Assembly (NCBI RefSeq): GCF_008642355.1
Contig: NZ_CP029193.1
Coordinates: forward strand, 7,030,001 to 7,094,000
From: Streptomyces venezuelae
GTDB taxonomy: Bacteria; Actinomycetota; Actinomycetes; Streptomycetales; Streptomycetaceae
Length of the DNA: 64,000 nt
Direction of reading: 5' to 3'
Below the pieces are notes generated by a model. It was not told the DNA's origin, did not search any database, and was given only the letters and a program-made list of their open reading frames with translations. A program made the translations under genes and the position numbers. Positions 51,596 through 59,216 of the stretch are shown here, one piece after another (the first letter of the stretch is position 1; each line of letters begins with the position of its first letter).

Positions 51596-53169
51596 GACGG
51601 CTGCCCTTCGGTCGGTGGGTGGGGCGGGAGATCGGAAGCAGGAGGAGGGGAGGCCGGTTGTCGGTCCGGGCTCGTCAGGTCGGCCAGGACGCCCAGCGGG
51701 ACCGGTGTGGCCAGCGGGCGGCGGTCGGGGGCGGAGGTTTGCGCGCCCGCGTGCGTGGGGGCGGTGTCCGGCGATGACGCCAGGCACGACACGGCCCAGC
51801 CGCACACGCGGCCCTGGCACCAGCCCATCCCCGCCCGGGTCAGCAGCTTCGCGGAGCGTGCGTCCCGGGCACCGTACTCCGTGACGGCCTCGCGGACGCG
51901 GCCCGCCGGGACCTCCTCGCAGCGGCAGACGTCGGTCTCGTCGGTGAGCCACCGCGTCCAGCCCGGCCCCGGCGCGTGCGTGACGGCCATGGCGTCGGCG
52001 AAGGCGTTCATGCGGTCGCGGCTGCGACGCAGGGAGCGCAGGTGAGGGAGAGGGGCGGGGCGTCGTCCTGTCAGGCGGGACGCCGCAGCGAGTGCCGCCA
52101 ACTCGCCTTCCGCCATCGCCTGTTGCGCGCCGCCCACGCCCGACGTCTCGCCCGCCGACCAGAGGCCGCGCAGCGACGTCTCCTGCAGTGGGCTCAGCGC
52201 CAGGGCGTGCGTGCCGTCGGCGGTGCGGCGTGTCGCGCAGCCCAGGGCGGTCGCCAGGTCGATCTGCGGGATCAGGCCGTGGCCGACGGCGAGGGCGTCG
52301 CAGTCGATGCGCCGTTCCGTCCCCGGTATCGGATGCCACTCGTGGTCCAGGCGGGAGACCGTCACCGCTTCCACGCGGTCCGTGCCGTGCGCCTCGGTGA
52401 CCGCGTGGCGTGTGCGTGGGCGGACCCGGTGGCGCAGCAAGGCCTCTGCGTGGTGGGCGCCCTCCGTCAGTTTGCGGGGCTGGGCTGCCAGGGCGCGTGG
52501 GTGGCGCGTGTACCTGAAGTACGAGGAGGCCTCGACCAGTGCGGGCACCTCGGCCCCGGCGGTGACCAGTGAACCGGCCACGGCCAGCAGGAGCGGGCCG
52601 CTCCCGGCGACGACCACGCGTCTGCCGGGCAGGACGAGGCCCGACTTCAGCATGGCCTGGGCGCCGCCCGCGCCGACGACGCCGGGGAGCGTCCAGCCGG
52701 GGAAGGGGAGCTGCCTCTCGTACGATCCGGTCGCGAGGAGGATCGCGCGCGCCCGCACCCGCACCGAGTGCTGCTGGTCGCCGGGCGGCTCCGTGAGCGC
52801 GTGGATGGTCCAGTCGTCCTCGGCCTCGCGCGCCACCGTCCAGACGTGGTGGTCGAAGAGGCAGGTGACGCCGCCCGCTTTGAGTCGGTCGCGCAGGTCG
52901 GCGAACGCGGGCCAGTCGTGGTGCAGGGCTTCGGGGCGGGCGGCGCGCGTGGCCGGTGCGGGGTGGCGGTAGAACTGGCCGCCCGGTTGCCGTGCCGAGT
53001 CCAACAGGGCGACGGACAGGCCGTGTTCGGCGGCCGTCACGGCGCCCGCGAGGCCTGCGGGCCCGGCGCCGATCACCGCGAGGTCGTACGGCTCGCGTGC
53101 GTCCGGCGGCAACTCGTGCCCCTCGGACGCGCCGGCCGTGCGGTGGGCGTCACTCGTCGAATCCGGCAT
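51592..53169 (-). CDS. D-hydroxyproline dehydrogenase alpha subunit-type FAD/NAD(P) oxidoreductase
   Basis: 525 residues. FAD motif DLAVIGAGPAGLAGAVTAAEHG (about 27-48), a second dinucleotide motif VVVAGSGPLLLAVAGSL (about 173), and LWSAGETSGVGGAQQAMAEGELAA. A C-terminal BFD-like Fe-S region follows (CRCEEV; GMGWCQGRVC; Cys-x-Cys and Cys-x4-Cys). This is the HcnB/SoxA-alpha-like subunit of three-part amino acid dehydrogenases. ATG 53169 with GGAGGGG upstream overlaps the ferredoxin-like subunit by 20 bp. The Pro-rich tail after residue 480 is unusual. Confidence 0.9.
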   Translation of the reverse strand: MPDSTSDAHRTAGASEGHELPPDAREPYDLAVIGAGPAGLAGAVTAAEHGLSVALLDSARQPGGQFYRHPAPATRAARPEALHHDWPAFADLRDRLKAGGVTCLFDHHVWTVAREAEDDWTIHALTEPPGDQQHSVRVRARAILLATGSYERQLPFPGWTLPGVVGAGGAQAMLKSGLVLPGRRVVVAGSGPLLLAVAGSLVTAGAEVPALVEASSYFRYTRHPRALAAQPRKLTEGAHHAEALLRHRVRPRTRHAVTEAHGTDRVEAVTVSRLDHEWHPIPGTERRIDCDALAVGHGLIPQIDLATALGCATRRTADGTHALALSPLQETSLRGLWSAGETSGVGGAQQAMAEGELAALAAASRLTGRRPAPLPHLRSLRRSRDRMNAFADAMAVTHAPGPGWTRWLTDETDVCRCEEVPAGRVREAVTEYGARDARSAKLLTRAGMGWCQGRVCGWAVSCLASSPDTAPTHAGAQTSAPDRRPLATPVPLGVLADLTSPDRQPASPPPASDLPPHPPTEGQPS

Positions 53170-53458
53170 GACCGTTCCCCTCCTGCGTCGTGACCGTGTC
53201 GCCGGGGCGGGCCGTGACCAGACAGGCGCGCCGGTTGGGACGGCCGTTGACGGTGGCGAGGCAGTCGTGGCACTGACCGATGCCGCAGAACGCGCCGCGC
53301 GGTCGTCCGCCGCCCCTCGTGATCCGCCAGGAGAGGATGCCCGCCGCCCAGAGCACGGCCGCGATGGACTGACCGGGCAGCGCGTCGAGTCGGCGCCCGT
53401 CGAAGGTGATGGTGAAGGGCGGCCCGGGGGTGGCACCCACGAGGTCGGTCGGTTTCAT
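53150..53458 (-). CDS. D-hydroxyproline dehydrogenase gamma subunit-type [2Fe-2S] protein
   Basis: 102 residues. Ferredoxin-like cluster CGIGQCHDC...RAC (Cys-x4-Cys-x2-Cys-x11-Cys), as in HcnA/SoxA small subunits; it passes electrons between the two flavoproteins. It is easily missed because a larger frame covers it. ATG 53458 overlaps the stop of the beta subunit (ATGA), and its end overlaps the alpha start by 20 bp. Confidence 0.9.
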   Translation of the reverse strand: MKPTDLVGATPGPPFTITFDGRRLDALPGQSIAAVLWAAGILSWRITRGGGRPRGAFCGIGQCHDCLATVNGRPNRRACLVTARPGDTVTTQEGNGHAGFDE

Positions 53459-54627
53459 CGGACTGCCTCCTCGAGGGCGAAGCGCTCCGGGGCGAACGGG
53501 GTCGCGTCCAGAGGGAGTTGGTTGCTCGTCAGCACTGCGGCGATCAGCGCCCCCGTCGCCGGGGCGAGGCCGATGCCCGCGCCCTCGTGGCCGCACGCGT
53601 GCAGCAGGCCGGGGAGGCGCGGGTCGGGGCCGATCGCCGGGAGGTGGTCCGGCAGGTACGGCCGGAACCCCGCGTACGTGCGGATCGCCCGCACCCGCGC
53701 CAGGGCAGGGAACAGGCGTACCGCCTGGCCCGCGAGCCGGCGCAGGGCCTCCACCGACAGCGTCCGGTCGAAGCCCACCCGCTCCCGGCTCGCCCCGATC
53801 AGTACGGGACCCGCGGGCGTGCCCTCCACCACGGCGGAGGTCTGGAGCGCCGCCGAACCGCTCGCGACGTCGGCGACGTACTCGGCGGAGTACACCTTGT
53901 GTCGCACCACGCGCGGCAGCGGCTCGGTGACGAGGACGAAACCGCGGCGGGGGAGCACCGGCAGCTCCAGGCCCGCCAGCCGGGCGAGCCGGCCGCCCCA
54001 CGTGCCGGCGGCGTTGAGTACGTGCGGCGCGTGCACCTCGCCGTGCCGCGCCGTCCGGACTCCCCGCACCACGCCCTGCCCGCCGGTGAGGACGGCGGTG
54101 ACCTCCTCGCCGAGCCGGAGCGTGAGGCGCCCGGTGCCGGCGGCCGCCCGCAGCAGGTGCGCGGCGGCGAGGGCGGGCTGCACCTGGGCGTCCTGCGGAT
54201 AGTGGACGCCGCCCGCGAGGCCCGGCGCGAGATGGGGTTCGAGGTCGGCGAGGCGGTCGGCCGGGATCTCCCTGGCCTCGACGCCCGCCTGCCGCTGCTC
54301 CGCCGCGAACCGGCGCAGGGCCGCGAGCTCGGGTTCCGTCGAGGCGACGACCACGCCGCCCTTCGTCTCGTACTCGATGCGGGAGGGGAGCTCGGCGGCG
54401 AGCTCGCGCCACAACCTGGCCGAGTGCAGGGCGAGTTCGAGCTCCGGGCCCGGCTCCTTGTCGGAGACGAGGAGGTTGCCCTCGCCGGCACCCGTGGTGC
54501 CGCCCGCGACGGGGCCGCGGTCGATGACGGTGACGTGGAGGCCTGCGTGGACGGCGTAGTAGGCGCACGCGGCGCCGACCACTCCCGCCCCCACGATGAC
54601 GAGGTCTGGCGCATGTCTCGTGAGCAC
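53455..54627 (-). CDS. D-hydroxyproline dehydrogenase beta subunit-type FAD oxidase (DAO family)
   Basis: 390 residues. FAD motif DLVIVGAGVVGAACAYYAVHAG (about 8-29), RGPVAGGTTGAGEGNLL, and the C-terminal TYAGFRPYLPDHLPAIGPDPRLPGLLHACGHEGAGIGLAPATG, typical of sarcosine/D-amino-acid oxidases. It oxidises cis-4-hydroxy-D-proline to the pyrroline. First gene of the catabolic operon. The start is GTG 54627, which has no ribosome-binding site; operator site B begins 4 bases upstream, so the mRNA may be leaderless. Confidence 0.9.
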   Translation of the reverse strand: MLTRHAPDLVIVGAGVVGAACAYYAVHAGLHVTVIDRGPVAGGTTGAGEGNLLVSDKEPGPELELALHSARLWRELAAELPSRIEYETKGGVVVASTEPELAALRRFAAEQRQAGVEAREIPADRLADLEPHLAPGLAGGVHYPQDAQVQPALAAAHLLRAAAGTGRLTLRLGEEVTAVLTGGQGVVRGVRTARHGEVHAPHVLNAAGTWGGRLARLAGLELPVLPRRGFVLVTEPLPRVVRHKVYSAEYVADVASGSAALQTSAVVEGTPAGPVLIGASRERVGFDRTLSVEALRRLAGQAVRLFPALARVRAIRTYAGFRPYLPDHLPAIGPDPRLPGLLHACGHEGAGIGLAPATGALIAAVLTSNQLPLDATPFAPERFALEEAVR

Positions 54628-54630
54628 GGC

Positions 54631-54651
54631 AGTAATATTTCACATGGCACT
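54631..54651. promoter_or_regulatory. Hydroxyproline-locus operator site B (upstream of the dehydrogenase operon)
   Basis: AGTAAT and GGCACT arms in AGTAATATTTCACATGGCACT, related to sites A and C but with two extra bases in the centre. It lies immediately upstream of GTG 54627. Candidate GntR site, weaker match than A and C. Confidence 0.4.
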
Positions 54652-54703
54652 GTCGGTGCCAAGGGGTCGTACACGTAAGGGAGTTGCCAGGCTCGCCGTG
54701 GTC

Positions 54704-55486
54704 TCAGTCGCGGCGGTGGTGCGTCCCGGGCGTATACCCGTACGCCCTGCGGAACACGTCGATGAACGCGCTGGCCGACGACCATCCGCAGCGGTGTGCG
54801 ACCGCCGTGACGGGCATGCCGTCGGCCAGCATGCGCAGTGCGTGGTAGAGGCGCAGTTGGGTGCGCCACTGGGGGAACGTCATGCCGAGTTCGCGGCGGA
54901 AGAGGCGGCTCAGGGTGCGTTCGCCCGCTCCCGCCGCGGCTGCCAGCTCGGCCAGGCCGCGCGGGTCCGCGGGGTCGTCGTGCAGCCGGTCGCAGACGGC
55001 GGCGAGGCGGGGGTCCGTCGGCGTGGGCAGCTGCATGGGCTGCTGGGGCGACACGCGCAGCTGGTCGAGGAGCACGGCGCGCAGCCGTCGGCGTTCCGGG
55101 GAGTCGTCCTCCGGGTCCCGGGTGTGGGCGACGATCAGTTCGCGCAGGAGCGGGCCGACCGAGAGCACGGTCGGGGCGTCGAGGCCGAGCGGGTTCGTGC
55201 CGGCGGGCAGACCGACCAGGTGCAGGGCCAGGTGGCCGTGGGCGCGGTGGGCGTGGACGCAGCCCGCGGGGACCCAGATGGCCCGGGTGCCGGGCGCGAA
55301 CCAAGTGCCCGCGTCGGTGGTGACGGCGACGACACCGGAACCCGCGTAGACGATCTGGTGGTCGTCGTGCCGGTGCGCGTCGATGCGCTCGCCGGGGGAC
55401 AGTTCTCGGACGGCGGTCGGCGCCTCAGGGGTGTGACGGATCGCGTGGCGGACTGCGTGGCGGACTGCGTGGCGGGTTTTCGGCAC
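54704..55486 (-). CDS. AraC-family regulator with N-terminal cupin
   Basis: 260 residues. The N-terminus HAVRHAVRHAIRH comes from 12-bp tandem repeats. A cupin sensor follows (about 35-95, RIDAHRHDDHQIVYAGSG; WVPAGCVHAHRAHG), then the double HTH of AraC (about 160-258: RGLAELAAAAGAGERTLSRLFRRELGMTFPQWRTQLRL; AVAHRCGWSSASAFIDVFRRAYGYTPG). Start GTG 55486 lacks a clear ribosome-binding site. Divergent from the MFS gene at 55541, its probable target; the pair lies between the hydroxyproline operon and the collagenase. Confidence 0.9.
   Translation of the reverse strand: MPKTRHAVRHAVRHAIRHTPEAPTAVRELSPGERIDAHRHDDHQIVYAGSGVVAVTTDAGTWFAPGTRAIWVPAGCVHAHRAHGHLALHLVGLPAGTNPLGLDAPTVLSVGPLLRELIVAHTRDPEDDSPERRRLRAVLLDQLRVSPQQPMQLPTPTDPRLAAVCDRLHDDPADPRGLAELAAAAGAGERTLSRLFRRELGMTFPQWRTQLRLYHALRMLADGMPVTAVAHRCGWSSASAFIDVFRRAYGYTPGTHHRRD
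55440..55475. repeat. Three 12-bp tandem repeats at the start of the AraC gene
   Basis: CTGCGTGGCGGA-type units repeated three times. They encode the HAVR repeats at the AraC N-terminus. Confidence 0.75.
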
Positions 55487-55540
55487 AGATCGGCACTTTA
55501 TCGGAAGCGGGCCAGGGCGGTGCGTGACGACGATGAGTCG

Positions 55541-56764
55541 GTGTCCATCCGAACGAAAGCCCTGTCAGCTGCCGACGCGCCCTCGACCCCGCACCCGGCC
55601 CCGCGCCGTCCCCTCACCCTCCTCGCCCTGAGCCACGCCTGCGTGGACGTCCATCAGGGTGCCGTCGCCGCCCTCGTGCCGTTCTTCGTGGCCGAGCGCG
55701 CCTATACCTACGCCGCCGCGTCCGGCATCGTGCTCGCCGCCTCTTTGCTCTCCTCCGTCGTCCAGCCCCTGTTCGGGGCGCTCACCGACAAGTGGGCCAT
55801 GCCGTGGCTGCTGCCGGTGAGCACCCTCGTGGGCGGTGGCGGAGTGGCGCTCGCGGGGGTCGGCGGGAGCTACGCGGTGACGCTGCTGGTCGTCGCCGTG
55901 TCCGGCGTCGGCGTGGCCGCCTACCATCCGGAGGCCGCTCGCGTGGCCCGGCAGGCGAGCCGGGGGAGCCACACCGCGATGAGCTGGTTCTCGCTCGGCG
56001 GCAACGTCGGCTTCGCGACCGCACCCCTGCTGGTCTCCGCCGTCGTCGCCACCGGCGGCCTGCGCGCGTCGCCGCTCCTGGTGCTGCCCGCCCTCGCGGG
56101 GGCGGTGCTGTGTGTCGCGGCGCTGCGGGACCTCAAGGTGCGGGACGTGGCGGCCCCGGAGACGGCGACCCGGCGTGGGGGCCCGGTCGCCGCCGAGGAC
56201 GACTGGCCGTCGTTCCTCAAGCTGTCGGGCGCCGTCATCTGCCGCTCGATCGTCTTCACGGGGCTGAGCACGTTCATCGCGTTGTACGTCCGCGAGCGCA
56301 CCGGTGCGGGCGAAGTCGCGGGCACCGCGGCCCTGTTCGTCCTCTACGTCGGGGGCGCGGTCGGGACCGTCGCCGGTGGACGGCTCGCCGCACGCCACGG
56401 TCGTCTCCCGGTCGTGCGGTGGTCGTACGCCCTGACGGTCCTCGCGGTGGCCGGGGTCGTCCTCGTCCCCGGGCCTGCGCTCTACGTCTTCGTCGCGCTC
56501 ACCTCGGCCGGCCTCTACGTGCCGTTCTCCCTGCACATCACCCTCGGGCAGGACTACCTGCCGCGGCGCATGGGCACCGCGAGCGGCGTCACCCTGGGGC
56601 TGACCGTGAGCATCGGAGGCCTCGCGAGCCCGGTGCTCGGGGCCGTCGCGGACGCCGCCTCCCTGCGGACGGCTCTCGCGCCGCTGATCGTGCTGCCCGC
56701 GCTCGGGTGGCTCCTCCTGCGGACACTGCGCGAGCCGGACCCAGCCGTCGGCAACAGCGCCTGA
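55541..56764 (+). CDS. MFS transporter, fosmidomycin-resistance (Fsr)-like
   Basis: 407 residues with about 12 hydrophobic helices. LALSHACVDVHQGAVAALVPFFVAERAY, the motif A loop FGALTDKWAMPWLLP, GVGVAAYHPEAARVARQAS and SWFSLGGNVGFATAPLL match the Fsr group of exporters. GTG 55541 is chosen; an in-frame GTG at 55520 is possible. Neither has a strong ribosome-binding site. Divergent from the AraC regulator. A link to hydroxyproline or peptide transport cannot be shown from the sequence. Confidence 0.87.
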   Translation: MSIRTKALSAADAPSTPHPAPRRPLTLLALSHACVDVHQGAVAALVPFFVAERAYTYAAASGIVLAASLLSSVVQPLFGALTDKWAMPWLLPVSTLVGGGGVALAGVGGSYAVTLLVVAVSGVGVAAYHPEAARVARQASRGSHTAMSWFSLGGNVGFATAPLLVSAVVATGGLRASPLLVLPALAGAVLCVAALRDLKVRDVAAPETATRRGGPVAAEDDWPSFLKLSGAVICRSIVFTGLSTFIALYVRERTGAGEVAGTAALFVLYVGGAVGTVAGGRLAARHGRLPVVRWSYALTVLAVAGVVLVPGPALYVFVALTSAGLYVPFSLHITLGQDYLPRRMGTASGVTLGLTVSIGGLASPVLGAVADAASLRTALAPLIVLPALGWLLLRTLREPDPAVGNSA

Positions 56765-56798
56765 ACTCGCGCGAGTTGGTGGCTCCTGAGGGGTTGTC

Positions 56799-56818
56799 AG
56801 TGCAATATCACATTACTA
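56799..56818. promoter_or_regulatory. Hydroxyproline-locus operator site C (upstream of the collagenase)
   Basis: AGTGCAATATCACATTACTA, 65 bp upstream of the collagenase start. Matches site A at 15 of 20 positions with transitions only. Core consensus AGTRCAATRTCACRTTRCYA. The two sites link collagenase and gntR expression. Confidence 0.55.
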
Positions 56819-56882
56819 CGTTACGCATCACATGACGCAGTGGCAGCACCTCACGCCCCCACCTCCCACACAGGAGCCATCG

Positions 56883-59216
56883 GTGTCCCAGTCCCAGGTA
56901 CGTCTACGCACCCTGCGCAGATCCGTGCTCGCCGGCGCGATAGCGGCGACCCTCTGCGCCTCGGCCGTCCAGCTCGGACACGCCGCCGAGTCCACCCCCG
57001 CCACGGGGAAAGCCCGCACCATCGCGGCGCCGGCCGCCCCGAACCCGCACGACGTGGTCGACCGCCGCGCGAAGGCCCCGAAGCCGGGCGCCCACCAGCT
57101 CCCGGCGCCCGGCGGCCTCAAGGACGGCCGCATCCCCGGCCCCCGCACGCCCGAGCCGAAAGCGGAGCCCGACACGGGCTCCGCGAAGGCCGTGCCCTGC
57201 ACCCTCGACGGCGTCACCGGACTCTCGCCCGACCGGTTCGCCGACTTCCTCGCCGACCCCGCCGTCACCGCGGACGGCTGTCTCCGCACCCTCGTCTGGA
57301 CGTGGGACGCGCGGCTCGCCCCTCTCATGTCGGACGCGCACGTCCAGACCGTCTCCCGCCGCATCGCCGGACTCGCGGCCGCACACGACGGCAAGAACAG
57401 CAGCAACATCCTGGAGATGCTCACGTACCTCCACGCCGTCGCCTACCAGGACTTCTCGCACGACGAGATCGACGTCACCGACGCGCCGACCGTGGACGCC
57501 ATGCGGCGCGCCGTCGACGCCTTCGGCTCCGCGCCCCGCACCTTCGACGTGACCCGCAGCAACGCCGAGTCGCTGCGCGAGGCGCTCTACGCCGCGAGCG
57601 CGCCCGGCCTGCGGCAGCACCAACTCCCGTTGATCAAGCGCGTGCTGGCCACCATGGACGCCAAGCACCCCGGCACCGCGAAGGACACCGCGTGGGCGGG
57701 CTCCGCGCTCGCCGCGCTCTCCCTGAGCTACCTCGGCGTGTACCCCGGCAACCGGGACGCCGCCTTCCACGCCGCGGTGAAGGCCGACCCGTCCTACCGC
57801 GCCGCCTTCAAGGCCTTCGCCGGGTACACCCACCTCAAGGGCACCGCCAACGCGTGGGTGGTGCGCGACGCGCTGAGCGAGTACGGCCGGTTCGGGCAGA
57901 TCGACGGGCTCAGGAATGAGATCGTCTCCGGGCTCGGTGGCCTCGTGGACGTCGTCGTCCGCAACTTCGGCGAGGGAAGCGCCCCTTGGGCGAAGGTCGC
58001 GACCTGGCTGAACGAGTTCGACGCCTGCGCGCCGTACAAGGTGTGCAAGGCCGACATCGAGCGCCGCGTCTTTCCGCAGACCTATACGTACGACAAGGGC
58101 GCCATGAAGGTCCGCACGGCGCTCGACCGGGGCACCGTCGACCAGCTCTACTACGCGAGCAAGCAGGTGAAGGCACAGTTCCACCGGGTCGTCGGCACCG
58201 AGGAGCCGCTCAAGGGCGACCCCAACACCACCCTGACGACGGTCCTCTACGCCTCGCGCGCCGACTACGAGAACTACCACCCGCTGCTCACCGGAATGGA
58301 CACGAACAACGGCGGCGTCTACATCGAGCGCGGCGCGACCTTCTACACCTACCAGCGGCGCGTCCCCCAGGACTCCACGCTGACGCTGGAGGAGCTCTTC
58401 CGGCACGAGTACACGCACTACCTCAACGGCCGCTGGGCCGTCCCCGGCTTCTTCGGCGAGGGGCCGTGGTACCAGGGCGACCGGACCACCGCCATGGACG
58501 AGGGCACCGCCGAGTTCTTCGACGGCGCCACCCGCGACGACGGCATCAAGGTCCGCAAGTCACTGGTCCAGGGCATCATCGACGACACCGCCGACGGCGG
58601 CCCGCGGATGACCGTCGACCAGCTCCTGCACGCCACGTACGACGGCGACGGCTTCCGGTTCTACGACTACGCGGGCACGTTCTTCGAGTTCCTGTGGACC
58701 GAACGCCCCGCGCTGATCAAGGAGATGTACGGCCACCTGCGGTCCGACGACCCGGCGCGCTTCGACGCCTGGCGCGACCGGCTCGGCAAGGACAGCGGTC
58801 TGCAGAGCCAGTACGACGCCTTCCTCGACAAGCAGATCGCGCACGTCGACGACCTCTTCGTGCCCGACACGACGTACGTACCGGTCGCCGAGCTCCGCGA
58901 CACCACCGCCGAGCAGGTCCGTGCCTCGATCAAGGCGACCACCGGCATCACGCCCGACTGCCGCTCCAACGGCGCGCCGGAGCGGCCCAGGTACACCTGC
59001 ACGGGCCGCATCACCGCGAACCTCGGTGCGTCCGGGAACCCCGACGCCGTGTTCAAGGACATGTCGGAGACCGTGGACTACTTCCTGCTCGAACGGTCCA
59101 CGGCGGGCGACAACAACCTGGCCGACATGAACTGCTCGTTCGGCGAGGTCGACATCTGGTCCGACGGGCGCGCCGGCAGCGCGGACTTCAGCTGCGAGGG
59201 GCCGCTGAAGGGGTGA
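56883..59216 (+). CDS. Secreted M9-family collagenase (zinc metalloprotease)
   Basis: 777 residues. Sec signal peptide (1-34, ending LGHA) and a Pro/Ala-rich propeptide to about 90. The M9 activator domain runs about 95-360, with helical repeats. The peptidase domain follows, with HEYTH at 508-512 and Glu540 in MDEGTAEFF; the 32-residue spacing from the first His to Glu equals that of clostridial collagenase G. GGVYIERGATFYTYQRR upstream is also family-typical. The C-terminus (about 660-777) is not an obvious PKD or PPC domain and contains four Cys. GTG 56883 with AGGAG upstream is preferred to ATG 56832, which would spoil the signal peptide. Overlaps the convergent GH3 gene by 29 bp. Confidence 0.93.
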   Translation: MSQSQVRLRTLRRSVLAGAIAATLCASAVQLGHAAESTPATGKARTIAAPAAPNPHDVVDRRAKAPKPGAHQLPAPGGLKDGRIPGPRTPEPKAEPDTGSAKAVPCTLDGVTGLSPDRFADFLADPAVTADGCLRTLVWTWDARLAPLMSDAHVQTVSRRIAGLAAAHDGKNSSNILEMLTYLHAVAYQDFSHDEIDVTDAPTVDAMRRAVDAFGSAPRTFDVTRSNAESLREALYAASAPGLRQHQLPLIKRVLATMDAKHPGTAKDTAWAGSALAALSLSYLGVYPGNRDAAFHAAVKADPSYRAAFKAFAGYTHLKGTANAWVVRDALSEYGRFGQIDGLRNEIVSGLGGLVDVVVRNFGEGSAPWAKVATWLNEFDACAPYKVCKADIERRVFPQTYTYDKGAMKVRTALDRGTVDQLYYASKQVKAQFHRVVGTEEPLKGDPNTTLTTVLYASRADYENYHPLLTGMDTNNGGVYIERGATFYTYQRRVPQDSTLTLEELFRHEYTHYLNGRWAVPGFFGEGPWYQGDRTTAMDEGTAEFFDGATRDDGIKVRKSLVQGIIDDTADGGPRMTVDQLLHATYDGDGFRFYDYAGTFFEFLWTERPALIKEMYGHLRSDDPARFDAWRDRLGKDSGLQSQYDAFLDKQIAHVDDLFVPDTTYVPVAELRDTTAEQVRASIKATTGITPDCRSNGAPERPRYTCTGRITANLGASGNPDAVFKDMSETVDYFLLERSTAGDNNLADMNCSFGEVDIWSDGRAGSADFSCEGPLKG

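Noticed and set aside
56904..58418. Open frame of 504 codons opposite the collagenase
   Set aside because: The sense strand encodes the M9 protease with signal peptide and zinc site. The antisense product has no recognisable domain.
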